A DNA stretch of 64,000 nucleotides, taken from positions 62,001-126,000 of the forward strand of contig NZ_JAGYJH010000002.1 in assembly GCF_018402285.1 (NCBI RefSeq), written 5' to 3'. Both the position numbers and the translations under genes were made by a program. Positions 36,587 to 47,792 of the stretch are shown here, in pieces (position 1 is the stretch's first letter; every line of letters begins with the position of its first letter). The stretch is from Hyphomonas sp. GTDB lineage: Bacteria > Pseudomonadota > Alphaproteobacteria > Caulobacterales > Hyphomonadaceae. Under the pieces are notes generated by a model. It did not search any database. It worked only from the letters and a program-made list of their open reading frames with translations, and was not told the DNA's origin.

Positions 36587-37594
36587 ATGCCGGGAAAAGT
36601 GCTTGTTTTAGGTGGGGCGGGCTATGTCGGTAGCCATTGTTGCCGCGCATTCTCGGACGCAGGCTGGGAAGTCACGGTTTTCGACAATCTCTCGACCGGC
36701 TGGCGCGACCTGGTGCGCTGGGGCGATCTGATCGAAGGCGATCTGAACAATACGAGGGACATTGAAGCAGCCTTCAGCGCCGTGAAGCCGGGCGCGGTTG
36801 CCCACTTTGCCGCGTCCACGCTGGTGGGCGAGTCCGTTACCGAGCCTGGCAAATACTACCGCAACAACACCTTTGCAACGCTCAACCTCCTGGACGCCAT
36901 GCGCCGCCACGGAACGAACTCGATTATCTTTTCATCGACATGCGCGATCTTTGGTCATGCGCAGACCGACCTGCTGGCCGAAGACCATCCCTGCAACCCG
37001 ATTAACCCCTATGGCATGTCGAAGCTGATGGTCGAGCAGATGCTTGCCGGCTTTGATCATGCACATGGTATCCGCTCCGCCTGTCTGAGATACTTCAATG
37101 CCGCCGGCGCTGACCGGGACGGGCTGATCGGAGAGCGCCATGCCTGCGAGACGCATCTGATCCCGCTGGCGCTCAAAGGCGCCTATGATCCCGGCTACGC
37201 CTTCACGATCAACGGGACGGATTTTGATACGCCCGATGGCACCGCGCTGCGTGACTATATCCATGTTGAAGACCTCGCTGAAGCCCATCTCCTGGCCCTC
37301 AACGCCCTTGAAAGCGGCGCGCCGTCCAACGCCTTCAATCTGGGCACCGGCCGGGGCACGAGCGTTGCCGAAATTGTAGATGCTGTGGAACGGGCAACCG
37401 GCCGCCGCCTGCCGCGCAAGACAGGTCCCCGCCGCCCGGGCGATCCTGCCCGCCTGATTGCCGCTCCGGACAAGGCAAAGGAAATCCTCGGCTGGACGGC
37501 AACCCGTTCAGACGTCGACAACATCATTACATCTGCGCTCGCCTGGCATCAGAAAGACTGGGCGGTAAACCAGGAAGCCAGCTTGCAGGGTTAG
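36587..37594 (+). CDS. galE: UDP-glucose 4-epimerase
   Basis: KVLVLGGAGYVGSHCCRAFSDAGWEVTVFDNLSTG; SSTCAIFG; YGMSKLMVEQML; LRYFNAAGAD; RDYIHVEDLAEAH. Confidence 0.92.
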   Translation: MPGKVLVLGGAGYVGSHCCRAFSDAGWEVTVFDNLSTGWRDLVRWGDLIEGDLNNTRDIEAAFSAVKPGAVAHFAASTLVGESVTEPGKYYRNNTFATLNLLDAMRRHGTNSIIFSSTCAIFGHAQTDLLAEDHPCNPINPYGMSKLMVEQMLAGFDHAHGIRSACLRYFNAAGADRDGLIGERHACETHLIPLALKGAYDPGYAFTINGTDFDTPDGTALRDYIHVEDLAEAHLLALNALESGAPSNAFNLGTGRGTSVAEIVDAVERATGRRLPRKTGPRRPGDPARLIAAPDKAKEILGWTATRSDVDNIITSALAWHQKDWAVNQEASLQG

Positions 37595-37636
37595 TCCGCC
37601 GGCTCGCAACAAATTCGTGGACTGAGGACCTTTCGG

Positions 37637-38635
37637 GTGGAACAAGTTACTGTCATCATTCCCTGCTACAATGCGGAAGCCTTTATCAGGATCGCCATCG
37701 ACAGCGCGTTGAACCAGACCGTTCCGGTGAAAGTTGTTGTCGTTGACGATTGTTCGACGGATGCAAGCTTCGCGCTGCTCCAGTCCATGGCGGAAGCTGA
37801 GCCTCGCCTGACCGCAGTTCGCCAGCCAAGGAATGGCGGCCCGTCCGCCGCGCGCAACGCAGCGCTGCGCCTCGTGACAACGCCGTGGGTCGTCAACCTG
37901 GATGCCGATGATTACATGCTGCCGGACCGCCTTCGCAGGCTGGTGGCGCATGGCGAGGCGCAGAAGCTCGATTTTGTGGCTGACGACGTTATCCGCGTGG
38001 AGCCCGGACAATCTCCCGGCAATGGTATTCGCGTCTGGAAGGATGAACTGATTGGATCGGTGCCCATGGGGCTCGCCCGTTTCGTTCGGGAAAACCTCGC
38101 GAAATATTGCGGCCCGCGCCGGGAGATCGGCTACCTCAAGCCATTGATGCGGATGGAGTTCCTCCGCCAGAACACTCTCTTCTTCCGGGAAGACATGCGC
38201 CTGGCAGAAGATTTCGAGTTCTACGCCCGTTCGCTTGCCCTGGGCGCGCGTTGGGAGGTTATCGATCCGTGTGGATACATTGCTGTCAGCATGCCGGAAT
38301 CCCTTTCCAAGGCCTATCCAACCTCCGCGATCGGAAAAATGGTGGAAGGGGATGAAGCCTTGCTGAAAACGCCTGGTCTTTCATCTGATGACCGCGCGGC
38401 CCTGAAGGAGCACCTGCACTATACCCGGACCGACTATGCCTGGCGCACGATGATCGATGGCGTACGGGCGAAAAGCCCGGGCCTTGTGTTGCGCGCCCTG
38501 ATGCAGCCTCCGGCTGTCGCGGGCAAGGTCGTGTTCCGGATGGTAAAACATCTTCTACGCTTGCCCATCCTGCCGCCCCTGCCGGACGAGCCTCGCAAGA
38601 CGGCGCGCGAGTCGGCTGGTCTCGCCCTTACCTGA
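37637..38635 (+). CDS. Glycosyltransferase family 2
   Basis: VTVIIPCYNAEAFIRIAIDSALNQTVPVKVVVVDDCSTDASFALL...VVNLDADDYMLPDRL. Confidence 0.9.
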   Translation: MEQVTVIIPCYNAEAFIRIAIDSALNQTVPVKVVVVDDCSTDASFALLQSMAEAEPRLTAVRQPRNGGPSAARNAALRLVTTPWVVNLDADDYMLPDRLRRLVAHGEAQKLDFVADDVIRVEPGQSPGNGIRVWKDELIGSVPMGLARFVRENLAKYCGPRREIGYLKPLMRMEFLRQNTLFFREDMRLAEDFEFYARSLALGARWEVIDPCGYIAVSMPESLSKAYPTSAIGKMVEGDEALLKTPGLSSDDRAALKEHLHYTRTDYAWRTMIDGVRAKSPGLVLRALMQPPAVAGKVVFRMVKHLLRLPILPPLPDEPRKTARESAGLALT

Positions 38636-39581
38636 CATCAAATTTGTCAGCCTTCCGTTCACCCAGCAGCATGCGCTGCTCCAGGCGCCGGCGCAGCGAG
38701 CCATAATAAGCTTCCAGGAACGCAAGATCTGTTTCCCCAGGCTGCTGCGCCCATCCGATCTTTGTGCGGATGCGCGCGGCTACCTGCCGCTTGACCTCAA
38801 CCGTGGACTGGCGAAGCACGTCCTCCAGAACATGCAGCTCATGGATGCCGTAGGCTTCTGCTTGCGCGGTTGTGAAATTGAAGCGGGACCCGGAGTCCGG
38901 GACGCTATTTGCTGACGTAATGTCGTGCATCAGCTTTGTTTTCGGAGAGCGGATGACCCAGGTGCCCGCGATAAGGTCGCCCACGCGCATCTTGTCCTTG
39001 TTGAAGATCGGGAACAGCAGGAATACCCCCGACCAGAGCAGGCCGAACAGCGCCATCCAGCCGCTCGCCTCGTCCCCGCCCATCAGCGCAAACTGGAAAG
39101 GCAGGCCGATCTCGATCTCGCGGATGAAGTTACGCGCCAGAACGGAGTTGGCAGTCAATCGGCCGCCATTGCGCGCCGCTACCCGCAGGCCAAGCGCCCG
39201 CTTGCCAGGCGTTGCGGCCCGCTGCCCGATCTCGAAGAAGATGTAGTAGAAATTCCGGACAAAGAAGAAGAACACCAGCCAGAAGGCGAAAGCGATATTT
39301 GAGCTGCCCTCGCCCAATCCGGCCATCAGGAATGAAAGGCCAAACAGCGTGGCAATCACGATGGCCCACTGGATGGCAATGTCGATCAGGAAGGCGCCTG
39401 CGCGCTCGGCCGCGGTCGCAAGCTTCAGGCGGATGGCGGCGCCCTCCGGCGTCACCAGCCGGCGGATGAGCTTGGACTGGCGCATTTCCTCGGCCATGCG
39501 CGCGCGGCGCTGTGTAGCAGCCTCAATGCTGACCCCTGGACGCTGCCGCTTGTTCGGCGAAGGGGTGGCCGTGTTCGTCAT
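38628..39581 (-). CDS. RDD family membrane protein
   Basis: TPEGAAIRLKLATAAERAGAFLIDIAIQW...ATPGKRALGLRVAARNGGRLTANSVLARNFIR; ORF track start 39623. Confidence 0.88.
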   Translation of the reverse strand: MTNTATPSPNKRQRPGVSIEAATQRRARMAEEMRQSKLIRRLVTPEGAAIRLKLATAAERAGAFLIDIAIQWAIVIATLFGLSFLMAGLGEGSSNIAFAFWLVFFFFVRNFYYIFFEIGQRAATPGKRALGLRVAARNGGRLTANSVLARNFIREIEIGLPFQFALMGGDEASGWMALFGLLWSGVFLLFPIFNKDKMRVGDLIAGTWVIRSPKTKLMHDITSANSVPDSGSRFNFTTAQAEAYGIHELHVLEDVLRQSTVEVKRQVAARIRTKIGWAQQPGETDLAFLEAYYGSLRRRLEQRMLLGERKADKFDVR

Positions 39582-40576
39582 CCGCGCCGCTCCTCGCGCC
39601 GCATGTAGAAGTAGAGCATCCACCAGACGCCCGTTGCAGCTGCGATCGTATAGCGTGCAACATCGGAATTGATGAGCTGCCGGCCAAAGCCCTCAAGCAG
39701 GGCCGCAATGATCAGCATCACCACGCAGCCCATGGCAATGGTCGCGGCTTTCTGGCCGGCCGATCGTGCTGACGCGAGCCGGGTCTGTGCCCCCGGAAAA
39801 GCAACCGCCCCGCCGATGATAAAGCCTGCTGCGCCCGCCAGGATGATAGCGAAAATCTCGGTCACGCCATGGATCATCAGCCAGCCGGTGAACTCGAAGC
39901 CGAGCCCCTTGTCCCAGAACACGGCATACATCGATCCGATCATCACACCGTTATAGACAAGCAGCCACGCGGTCGGGATGCCGAACGCAAAGCCCAGCGC
40001 AAAGGCAAACAATGCAATCTGCGCGTTGTTATTGAAGAGGTAACTGGAAAAGGCGGTCAGCTGCCCGTCGCCATGACCGTCCGTATAGATCGTGCTGCGC
40101 AGGTACTCGACTGTCGCGTCGGGATTACGGCCTTCGAAAAAGCTGTGCCCGTGAAAGGTCCAGTACCATTCCATGTCCTGAAGGCAGAGGAAGAAAGCCA
40201 GGCCCCAGCCGCCGAAAAAGAAGAGGGCCGACAGCAGCGTCGGCCACACGGCCCCGCGCACGGCCGCCGGCCAGTCGCTGCGCAGGAACACCATCATGCG
40301 TTCGCCAATGGTTGTGCGCGCGCCGTAGACGAAGAAATAAGCCCGCGTGCACAGGCTCTCCAGATAAGCGATCACATTCTGGTCGAGGGAGATGGAGCGG
40401 GCGACCGACAGCGAGGATACCGCCTGCCGGTATAGTCGGGGCAATGCCAGCATCTGCTCGTCGGTCAGGCTTTTCACCCCGCCATTCTCCGCCCGTGTCA
40501 GGATCAGGTCGAGCTTCTGCCAGTCGGCCTGGCGTTCTTCACGGAAACGGTAGGATTTGAGAAGGTCGCCGCTCAC
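39578..40576 (-). CDS. Stage II sporulation protein M (SpoIIM/DUF95) family protein
   Basis: N-terminal WQKLDLILTRAENGGVKSLTDEQMLALPRLYRQAVSSLSVAR; multi-TM with IALFAFALGFAFGIPTAWLLVYNGVMIG and HGVTEIFAIILAGAAGFIIG. Confidence 0.88.
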   Translation of the reverse strand: MSGDLLKSYRFREERQADWQKLDLILTRAENGGVKSLTDEQMLALPRLYRQAVSSLSVARSISLDQNVIAYLESLCTRAYFFVYGARTTIGERMMVFLRSDWPAAVRGAVWPTLLSALFFFGGWGLAFFLCLQDMEWYWTFHGHSFFEGRNPDATVEYLRSTIYTDGHGDGQLTAFSSYLFNNNAQIALFAFALGFAFGIPTAWLLVYNGVMIGSMYAVFWDKGLGFEFTGWLMIHGVTEIFAIILAGAAGFIIGGAVAFPGAQTRLASARSAGQKAATIAMGCVVMLIIAALLEGFGRQLINSDVARYTIAAATGVWWMLYFYMRREERRG

Positions 40577-41886
40577 AGCATGTCCCTCTGCTTGATCTGA
40601 AGGTAGCGCGAAACCAGTTCTGCCCCGAAATGCTCCGGCCGGGTCTCAATGATCTGCACGCCCATCCGCTGCAGCCGCCGGAAAACGACGTCGCGCTCTG
40701 ACAGCAACGTGTCGGCAATTACGGCCCGGGCGACATCCTCGCTCTTCTCCGGCAGCGCGTCCGCCATGGTGGCGAGGGCCTCATCCTCGAAGGTCGCAAA
40801 CAGGACAAGATGCCGGTCGGTCAGCCGTTTCACATTCTCCAGCATCAGTTCGGCCGAGATGGTGTCCACGAAATCGGAGAAGATGATGATCAGGCTGCGC
40901 CGCTCAAGCCGCGCTGCCAGGTGTGTCAGGGCGAGTGTAAAGTTTGCCTCTTCGTCTGAATAGTCCATCTCCGCAACGGTTGCCTGCGCCTTTGGAAAGC
41001 TGCTTGTTCCGGTGAGAAAGCCGCTGGTTACGCCGGGCCTTGAGGAAAATCCGTAGAACATCGTCCGGTCACCCGAGCGCAGGGAGACATAGGCGAGCAG
41101 CAGGCCGGCCGTTACCGCGCGGTCGATCTTCGCCACCCCGCCCAGAGGCTCGCTCATAAGCCGGCCGGTGTCGAAGGCAAAGACGATGTTGTGGTTGCGC
41201 TCGGTCTTGAATTCCTTGGCCAGCAGGTGGCGGTGGCGGGCGGAGTGTTTCCAGTCAATCGCGCGCCGGTCCATGCCGGCGGTAAATTCGCGCAGCGCGT
41301 CAAACTCGCTGCCATCGCCGCGCTCGATCTGTGTCTTGATGCCGAACTCCGCGTCCCGCGAGAACAGGCGGATCGCCTCGTCGCGCACCCAGCGGACATT
41401 GGGGGTCACGGGAATGTCCACGCCGATCTCGTGGACATGCCGCTTCTGGACAAGCCCCATCGGTCCGCGCCACCGGCTCCACAGACAAACGACTCGCGCC
41501 ATCCCCCGGCGACCTGGCGATAAGTCCATCTCGTAGTGCCGCTCCCGCGCGTCCCATCCGCGCAGGCCCTGCGGGTCAGGCTGGGGAATGAACTCGTTGG
41601 TCTCCAGCTGGATTTCAATTCGCTCCGGCAACGGACCAGTAGCAAAGCGCAGCTTGAGCGAAGCGGTATCCCTCTCCCCGACATAGAGCAGCGGCGGGAG
41701 CCCCGCTTTAACCTCATACGCCCTCAGACGCGCGCCCAGCAGCCCGTCCATCAGCACGATCCCGCTGACGCCCGCAATCCATCCTGCCGACAGTATCCAG
41801 AGACCCGGCGCAAGCAGGGCAATGGCAAGGAGCAGGGGCATGCCCATCAGCATCAGGAAAACGGCGCGGGGGGTAGGTGAAATCAC
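40573..41886 (-). CDS. DUF58 domain-containing protein
   Basis: [55 protein letters not shown]. Confidence 0.92.
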   Translation of the reverse strand: MISPTPRAVFLMLMGMPLLLAIALLAPGLWILSAGWIAGVSGIVLMDGLLGARLRAYEVKAGLPPLLYVGERDTASLKLRFATGPLPERIEIQLETNEFIPQPDPQGLRGWDARERHYEMDLSPGRRGMARVVCLWSRWRGPMGLVQKRHVHEIGVDIPVTPNVRWVRDEAIRLFSRDAEFGIKTQIERGDGSEFDALREFTAGMDRRAIDWKHSARHRHLLAKEFKTERNHNIVFAFDTGRLMSEPLGGVAKIDRAVTAGLLLAYVSLRSGDRTMFYGFSSRPGVTSGFLTGTSSFPKAQATVAEMDYSDEEANFTLALTHLAARLERRSLIIIFSDFVDTISAELMLENVKRLTDRHLVLFATFEDEALATMADALPEKSEDVARAVIADTLLSERDVVFRRLQRMGVQIIETRPEHFGAELVSRYLQIKQRDML

Positions 41887-42839
41887 CGTGGCGCCGCCGT
41901 CTGCTCGATGATCCCGGACAGGGTTTCGTCGGTGGTCCGCCCCTCGATGTCGGCCGCTGGTGACAGGATAACACGGTGGCGCAAGGCGGGCAGGGCGAGT
42001 GTCTTGACGTCATCGGGGATCACGAAATCACGCCCGTCCAGCGCCGCGCGGGCGCGCGATCCCATGGCCAGCGCCGCGGCCGCGCGCGGGCTGGCCCCGG
42101 TTTCCAGCGCGGGCGTTTCACGCGTCGTGCGGACGATGTCGACGATATAGGAAATTATCTCGTCATTGAGGCGCACCTGCGACACCGCGTTGACCGCCGC
42201 GTCGAGGTCTGCTGCGCTCAGCACGGGCTGCACGCCGAAGGCTTCCGGCGTCTTCATCCCGGTGCGTGTTCCGTGCTGGGCCACGATGCGGATTTCTTCC
42301 TCGCGCGTGGGGTATTCCAGATTGTGCTTGAACAGGAAGCGGTCGAGCTGCGCCTCGGGCAGGGGATAGGTTCCCTGTTGCTCGATCGGGTTCTGCGTCG
42401 CGATCACGGTGAAGCGCGGGTTCAGCCCATAGCTTTCCCCGTCAATCGTCACCTTGCGCTCCTGCATCGCTTCAAGCAGCGCCGCCTGCGTCTTGGGCGG
42501 GGTACGGTTGATCTCGTCGGCCAGCAGGATGTCGGTAAAGATCGGGCCCTTGGTGAGGCTGAACTGGTTGGTCTGGAAATTGAAGAGGTTCGTGCCCAGA
42601 ACATCCCCGGGCATCAGATCCGGCGTAAACTGGATGCGGCCGAACTGAAGCGAGATCGCGCGGGAGAAGCATTGCGCCAGAAGTGTCTTGGCTGTCCCAG
42701 GCGGCCCCTCCAGCAGTACGTGTCCGGATGAAAAGAGGGCGACAAGAAGCAGGTCAACGCTCCCGTCCTGGCCGATGATGGCCTTGCGCACTTCGGTGCG
42801 GATACGATCCGCCAGGTTCCGGATTTCAGCCACGCTCAT
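41883..42839 (-). CDS. MoxR-family AAA ATPase
   Basis: [84 protein letters not shown]. Confidence 0.95.
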   Translation of the reverse strand: MSVAEIRNLADRIRTEVRKAIIGQDGSVDLLLVALFSSGHVLLEGPPGTAKTLLAQCFSRAISLQFGRIQFTPDLMPGDVLGTNLFNFQTNQFSLTKGPIFTDILLADEINRTPPKTQAALLEAMQERKVTIDGESYGLNPRFTVIATQNPIEQQGTYPLPEAQLDRFLFKHNLEYPTREEEIRIVAQHGTRTGMKTPEAFGVQPVLSAADLDAAVNAVSQVRLNDEIISYIVDIVRTTRETPALETGASPRAAAALAMGSRARAALDGRDFVIPDDVKTLALPALRHRVILSPAADIEGRTTDETLSGIIEQTAAPR

Positions 42840-44046
42840 GCATAGTTCTCCTGATGATTTCCCTGCGCCAATGGTGCAGCTCCCGTGCGCTTTGCAAGAG
42901 ATCCTCCCGGTTGGCGGCGAGTTCCTTGATGGCTATTTCGAGTTCAGAGAAGGACCGGCCATACGCTTCAGCGGGACCCATCCTGTCATAAAGTTCCGTC
43001 AGCTGACTTTCAGTCAATGATTTCGGCAGGCCCAGCGCCCGCGCCAGGCGGCGGCGAATGAGGCTCACATAGCCTGGCGCCATCCGGGTTTCCCGGCGCG
43101 CCATGGTCACGAGGCCGGCTGAGTTGTCTGCCAGTGCCTGCTTGCCCAGCGCAATGGCGCGGGCCTCCCGGGCCGGCGGCCCGAAGCGCACGGTCGCCGC
43201 CCAGCCCAGAAGCAGCGCGCTCGCCAACGCAATCAGCGTCGCGCCGATATAGGGAACGCTGAACAACATCTTGAGCAGGTTTTCAGAGCGGGAGAACCCG
43301 TGCAGCGTCGCGTCCATCAGGATCGGTTCGCCATCCGAGCTGCGCAGATAATTTACCAGGTTCGTCGCAAAGATCGCGTTCTCGACCCTTGCCAGCCCGA
43401 ACGTATTGATCATGTCCGGATCGCTGAGGATGTAGACGCCCGTATCAGGGTCGTATGCGACCAGCGCGCCGTCATCGCTTCCGATAACGGTCTCCAGCGC
43501 GTCTGACCGTATCAGCTGCAGGCGCACATCCGGCTTCACGGCCCCGGCATCGAAGTCGCCGTTCAGTTCGTCAGGTTTGCTCACCCGCAAGACTTCGGCG
43601 TCTGGATAGATACGCCGTATCCGGTCGTTGAGTTCGCGCGCGTCGATAAAGCGCGTGTCGGCCTGGCGGCTGGGATTAAGCGGGTCGGGCCGGCCATACC
43701 ATTTGGGAAGCACGGCGAGCGCGGGTAGCTGGAACGCCGTATCCTCCAAAGCATCGAAATCTCCGAAGGCAGGCAGGGTCAGTATCATCAGGCCCCAGTC
43801 GCGTGTCTCCAGATTGCGCTCCAGACGGGACACGCTGACAGGATATCCCTGCGCCTCCATCAGGCGCACGAAGCCGTTATACCCGAGTGCCGAAGTGGAG
43901 TAAGGATGATCGCCCGCCTGATCGCGCTGGCGCAGTTCCGGCGCCCAGCCGGCCAGCACAAGCACGCCGCCGAAAGAGATCACGGCAATCGCCACCATAA
44001 TCGCCACTGTGCGGGCAGAAAAAGGAGACTCGCTCACGCCGTTCAT
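42826..44046 (-). CDS. DUF4350 domain-containing membrane protein
   Basis: Two TMs; [22 protein letters not shown]; position beside MoxR. Confidence 0.75.
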   Translation of the reverse strand: MNGVSESPFSARTVAIMVAIAVISFGGVLVLAGWAPELRQRDQAGDHPYSTSALGYNGFVRLMEAQGYPVSVSRLERNLETRDWGLMILTLPAFGDFDALEDTAFQLPALAVLPKWYGRPDPLNPSRQADTRFIDARELNDRIRRIYPDAEVLRVSKPDELNGDFDAGAVKPDVRLQLIRSDALETVIGSDDGALVAYDPDTGVYILSDPDMINTFGLARVENAIFATNLVNYLRSSDGEPILMDATLHGFSRSENLLKMLFSVPYIGATLIALASALLLGWAATVRFGPPAREARAIALGKQALADNSAGLVTMARRETRMAPGYVSLIRRRLARALGLPKSLTESQLTELYDRMGPAEAYGRSFSELEIAIKELAANREDLLQSARELHHWRREIIRRTMHERG

Positions 44047-44930
44047 GCCCAGCCGTCCCCGAAAGCAAAGTCCTCATAGCTGCGCCGGGCGCTCTGCCAG
44101 CCTGCAGCATCCACATCCCGCCCGCCGAAGAAACTGTTCTCGACGATCTGGATGATCGGCCTCAGCGCGCGCCGCGCCCGTTCCGGCAAGCTGCCGAGAC
44201 CAGCAATTTCGCGCGCGGTCATCGAGGTTGGCACACCGCCTTCAAGGCGCTCCTGGACATCCTCGATGGACCGGAAGAGCAGCAGGTGAACCGCCTCGGC
44301 AAACTTGCCCTCCCGCGCCAGCGCGTCGGCTTCTTCCAGCAGTGATCGCGCGCGGTCCCCATCAGGCCGGATGTCGGTCAGCACGTCATCGGCCGGCTTG
44401 TCCGTTTTCTTTCGGCCCAATCCGAGACGCATCCGGATGGCTTCGCCAAACAGGAAATAGAGAATGCCGGCAATAACCAGGCCTGCCGCAATCCAGAAAA
44501 TGACCCTGAACAATGGTGCCAGCGATTCGATGAACCGGCCAAAAGCTGCGAGCCAGCCAGGCGGTTCGGCCGGCTCGACATCAACATCTTCCAGTTCCGG
44601 CCGGGTCAGCTGGAGGTCGCTGTCACGCAGAAACCGGGTGTGTGCATCCCGGACAGCCTTCTGGTCGGTTTGCGGCGCAGTGTCCCCAAACTCGTCGAGA
44701 TACTCGACATCCTCATAGGCCTCAGGGTCCGGCTCCAAGGAATAGACGGGCGGCGTGACCTCGATCGGCGCGGGGTTTTGTGCCAGCGCCGGTGCTCCTG
44801 CTGCCAGGAACGTCCATGCGGCCAGTGCAACTGCGCTGGACCTGACGCGTGGCACCACTCGGAAATCCTCCTGCCGGCATTCCGCTGATGCCTCTCTGGA
44901 AACTATTTCAGAGCTTGCAGGCGGCTTCAA
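44043..44930 (-). CDS. DUF4129 domain-containing membrane protein
   Basis: TM plus C-terminal EADALAREGKFAEAVHLLLFRSIEDVQERLEGGVPTSMTAREIA. Confidence 0.75.
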   Translation of the reverse strand: MKPPASSEIVSREASAECRQEDFRVVPRVRSSAVALAAWTFLAAGAPALAQNPAPIEVTPPVYSLEPDPEAYEDVEYLDEFGDTAPQTDQKAVRDAHTRFLRDSDLQLTRPELEDVDVEPAEPPGWLAAFGRFIESLAPLFRVIFWIAAGLVIAGILYFLFGEAIRMRLGLGRKKTDKPADDVLTDIRPDGDRARSLLEEADALAREGKFAEAVHLLLFRSIEDVQERLEGGVPTSMTAREIAGLGSLPERARRALRPIIQIVENSFFGGRDVDAAGWQSARRSYEDFAFGDGWA

Positions 44931-45098
44931 CGTCTCATTCCATCCTGGCTGGAAGTTGAAGGCCTACGCGCCGGGACCGGCGGCATGTGGGCAGCAGCAA
45001 GGCGGTTTTCGGTCCAGGGGGCCCGTATCGACCGCGCGCAGAGGTCGGGCCATCCCCGGTTCAGGGGGGAACAGGAAATGGCTGGGTGTTGCTGGCGC

Positions 45099-46640
45099 CT
45101 AGCGTACGGCGTGCGCGCAGGCCCGCGCGGTCAGCGCCATGATGGTCAGCGTCGGGTTCTGGATGCCCTGCGAGGGAAGTGCGGCGCCATCTGTTACGTA
45201 GAGCCCCGGCATCGCCCAGCACTGATTGTCCGGATCAAGCACGGAGGTCTGCGCATCTGCGCCCAGCCTTGCCCCACCACACTCATGCACCGAAGTTCCC
45301 GGATTGGCCGGGCCCGCAGGCCGCACCAGCACTTTTGCACCGATCGCCTCGAAAAGCTCGTCCAGCGCGCGCCCCATGATAGCCGCCAGCGTCATCTCCG
45401 GCTCGCGCCATTTCATGTCGATGTGCAGCAGCGGGGTGCCCCACTTGCCGGTCTTGCCCTTGGCGAGGGTCACACGGTTTTCCGGCGATGGCGCCATCTC
45501 GCCAAAAGCAACCGCCGTCGTCCAGGCGCCAGCCGGGTTCACCGTCGCATAAAGCTGCACGCCATAGCCCCGGCTCTCCCGATTGCCGCCCTCGCGCAAA
45601 TCAAACCGGGGCAGGTACACACACCGTCCGGGCTCAGATGCATCGGTCATCGGCAGAGGCGGGCTGATGCCTTCTGCTTTGAGCATAACATGATCGGTGA
45701 GGTAACGGCCCAGCGCGGGCAACTGGTCTGACAGCCCGCCGGAGGCATTTCCCGAATTGAGCAGGATGCGCGTCGATTCCAGCGCCGACGCACAGAGGAA
45801 CACCAGCGGCGCCTGCGCTGACCCCCGCTGCCCCGTCATCGGGTCCAGCCACTCCACACCGCTTGCCTTGCCGTCAGGGCCAGCCAGAATGCGTTGCGCA
45901 TTTGCCCGCACGCGCAGGGTCAGCCGCCCCGTTGCATCCGCCATGCCGACAAAGTCCACAGGCGGGGCATACCGGCTGAGCATTTTCTCGGCGCCGGGCC
46001 ATTTCCGGCCGATCGTTTCCAGCACGACTTCTTCAGACGCATTGGGCGAAACTGGCCGCGCAATCAGGCTGTCGGGAATGAAGTCCGAGGCGTCCTGCCC
46101 TCCGGCCAGGCCAAGATGGCGCTCAACCTTCTGATACCAGGGCTCGAGCGCCTCAATGCCGAATGGCCAGGGGCTCGGCATGTCGGTTTTGGGGCCCAGA
46201 TCGGTGGCGCCAAACCGGTAATACTGGCGCCCATGCCCCGGTACCATCATTCGTCCGCCCAGCCCATGCGACCGGATCCAGGTAAACGGCGCGCCATCGG
46301 GCGTCTCGTAGGGATGGTCCTTGTCATCAACAAAGGCGTCGGGCTTCTGGACCCAGGCGAAGCATTCGGTCTGCACAGGCTGGCGGATCCGCCCTGCGCC
46401 GCGCAACACCCTGGTGCCCGCATTGATCAGCCTCGGGTGCAGGATATTGGCCAGCCTCGGATCTGAAACCGCCCCTATGGTTGCCGCAACGGTCTTGCTC
46501 AGCGGCTTGCGCCAGAACGGATACTCGGTGCCCGCATCCAGCAGCAGAACCGACAATCCCTGCTCGCAAAGCAGCGCCGCAGCGAGCCCGCCCGAAGCGC
46601 CCGCGCCCACCACGATTGCGTCATGTCTGGCTGCCATCAA
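45099..46640 (-). CDS. GMC family oxidoreductase
   Basis: DAIVVGAGASGGLAAALLCEQGLSVLLLDAGTEYP; C-terminal SVHECGGARLGADAQTSVLDPDNQCWAMPGLYVTDGAALPSQGIQNPTLTIMALTARAC. Confidence 0.92.
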   Translation of the reverse strand: MMAARHDAIVVGAGASGGLAAALLCEQGLSVLLLDAGTEYPFWRKPLSKTVAATIGAVSDPRLANILHPRLINAGTRVLRGAGRIRQPVQTECFAWVQKPDAFVDDKDHPYETPDGAPFTWIRSHGLGGRMMVPGHGRQYYRFGATDLGPKTDMPSPWPFGIEALEPWYQKVERHLGLAGGQDASDFIPDSLIARPVSPNASEEVVLETIGRKWPGAEKMLSRYAPPVDFVGMADATGRLTLRVRANAQRILAGPDGKASGVEWLDPMTGQRGSAQAPLVFLCASALESTRILLNSGNASGGLSDQLPALGRYLTDHVMLKAEGISPPLPMTDASEPGRCVYLPRFDLREGGNRESRGYGVQLYATVNPAGAWTTAVAFGEMAPSPENRVTLAKGKTGKWGTPLLHIDMKWREPEMTLAAIMGRALDELFEAIGAKVLVRPAGPANPGTSVHECGGARLGADAQTSVLDPDNQCWAMPGLYVTDGAALPSQGIQNPTLTIMALTARACAHAVR

Positions 46641-46775
46641 AGTCCCCGGTCTTCGCGCCCGTCATATCTTTGCACGAATAATGCATAAAGGGTGCCGGAG
46701 GTGCAGCTTGACCTGCCAACTGCATGCAGAAACTGATTTGTTGACATTCACATTAACTCTAAGTCACCTGCCGCG

Positions 46776-47741
46776 ATGACCAGTAATCCCACCGTAGACG
46801 CAGTCTCCCGGCTGCTCTCCCGGCCGTCCGGCCCGCTCGGGTTTGGCACAGGACTGCTGCATTTCGTTAAGGAACCCCGCTCCGCCATTGAGTTGCTCCG
46901 CAAGGCGCATGAAGAGGGCGTGACATATTTCGACACAGCGCGCCTCTATGGCGAAGGACGCTGCGAAGCGATGGTCGGCGAAGCCTTCGCCCACATGCGG
47001 GATGACGTGCTGATTGCCACCAAGGTCGGCATCCTGCCGTCTGCGTCCGACTTCTATACCCGCGCCCGGGGCAAAGCCCGGGCTCTCCTGCGCCGCATTC
47101 CCCCCCTGCGCGCGATCGTCCCGCCGCCAACCGTGCGCTTCCCGGAGTTTTTTGTCTTCGACCGCCAGCGGATGCAGCAGAGCCTCGAGACGAGCCTCAG
47201 AGAGCTGCGCACCGATCATGTCGATGTCCTCCTCCTGCACGAATGCAAGCCGGAACATGTGCAGAGCGAAGAGGTCTGCGATTTCCTCGATCAGATGGTG
47301 CGTGAGGGCAAGACCCGCACTTACGGCATTGCGCCGGAAGCCGGTGCCATGAAGGCGATCGCGGCCAGCGGCGCCGCCTATGGCGAGGTGGCCCAGTTTG
47401 ATGCAAGCCTGCGCCCGGGCATGCCTCCGCCTGCCGCCTCCGGACCCGCGCTCGTCGTCACCCATTCCTGTCTTGGTCAGCGCTTCCAGGACCAGCTCGC
47501 CCGCCTCAAGGCGGATGCCACCCTGAAAGAGCGCTGGTCCTGCGCTCTCGGCATCGATGCGGCCGATCCCTCTGCCCTCGCGCAGGCCTATCTCGCCCAC
47601 GCGATCCAGCAGAATGCAGGCGGCCTCGTCCTTTTCTCGACAACCCGGCCCGAGCGCCTGAAGACCAATCTCGACGCCCCGGCCTGGCTCAACTCCCCTG
47701 AACGCGCCGCAGCCCTTTCCCGCCTGATGGCAGACGGGTGA
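46776..47741 (+). CDS. Aldo/keto reductase
   Basis: LGFGTGLLHF, EGVTYFDTARLYGEGRCEAMVGEAFAHMRDDVLIATKVG, LRELRTDHVDVLLLHECKP. Confidence 0.9.
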   Translation: MTSNPTVDAVSRLLSRPSGPLGFGTGLLHFVKEPRSAIELLRKAHEEGVTYFDTARLYGEGRCEAMVGEAFAHMRDDVLIATKVGILPSASDFYTRARGKARALLRRIPPLRAIVPPPTVRFPEFFVFDRQRMQQSLETSLRELRTDHVDVLLLHECKPEHVQSEEVCDFLDQMVREGKTRTYGIAPEAGAMKAIAASGAAYGEVAQFDASLRPGMPPPAASGPALVVTHSCLGQRFQDQLARLKADATLKERWSCALGIDAADPSALAQAYLAHAIQQNAGGLVLFSTTRPERLKTNLDAPAWLNSPERAAALSRLMADG

Positions 47742-47792
47742 ATGGACAAGCGTGCGCGAGCACATATCTAGGGCGTTTCAATCCATCACAAG

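Noticed and set aside
46741-46775. TTGACA with an ACATTAACTCTAAGT dyad upstream of the aldo/keto reductase, considered as a MerR-type promoter
   Set aside because: No convincing -10 and too close to the ATG; no MerR-family gene in the window
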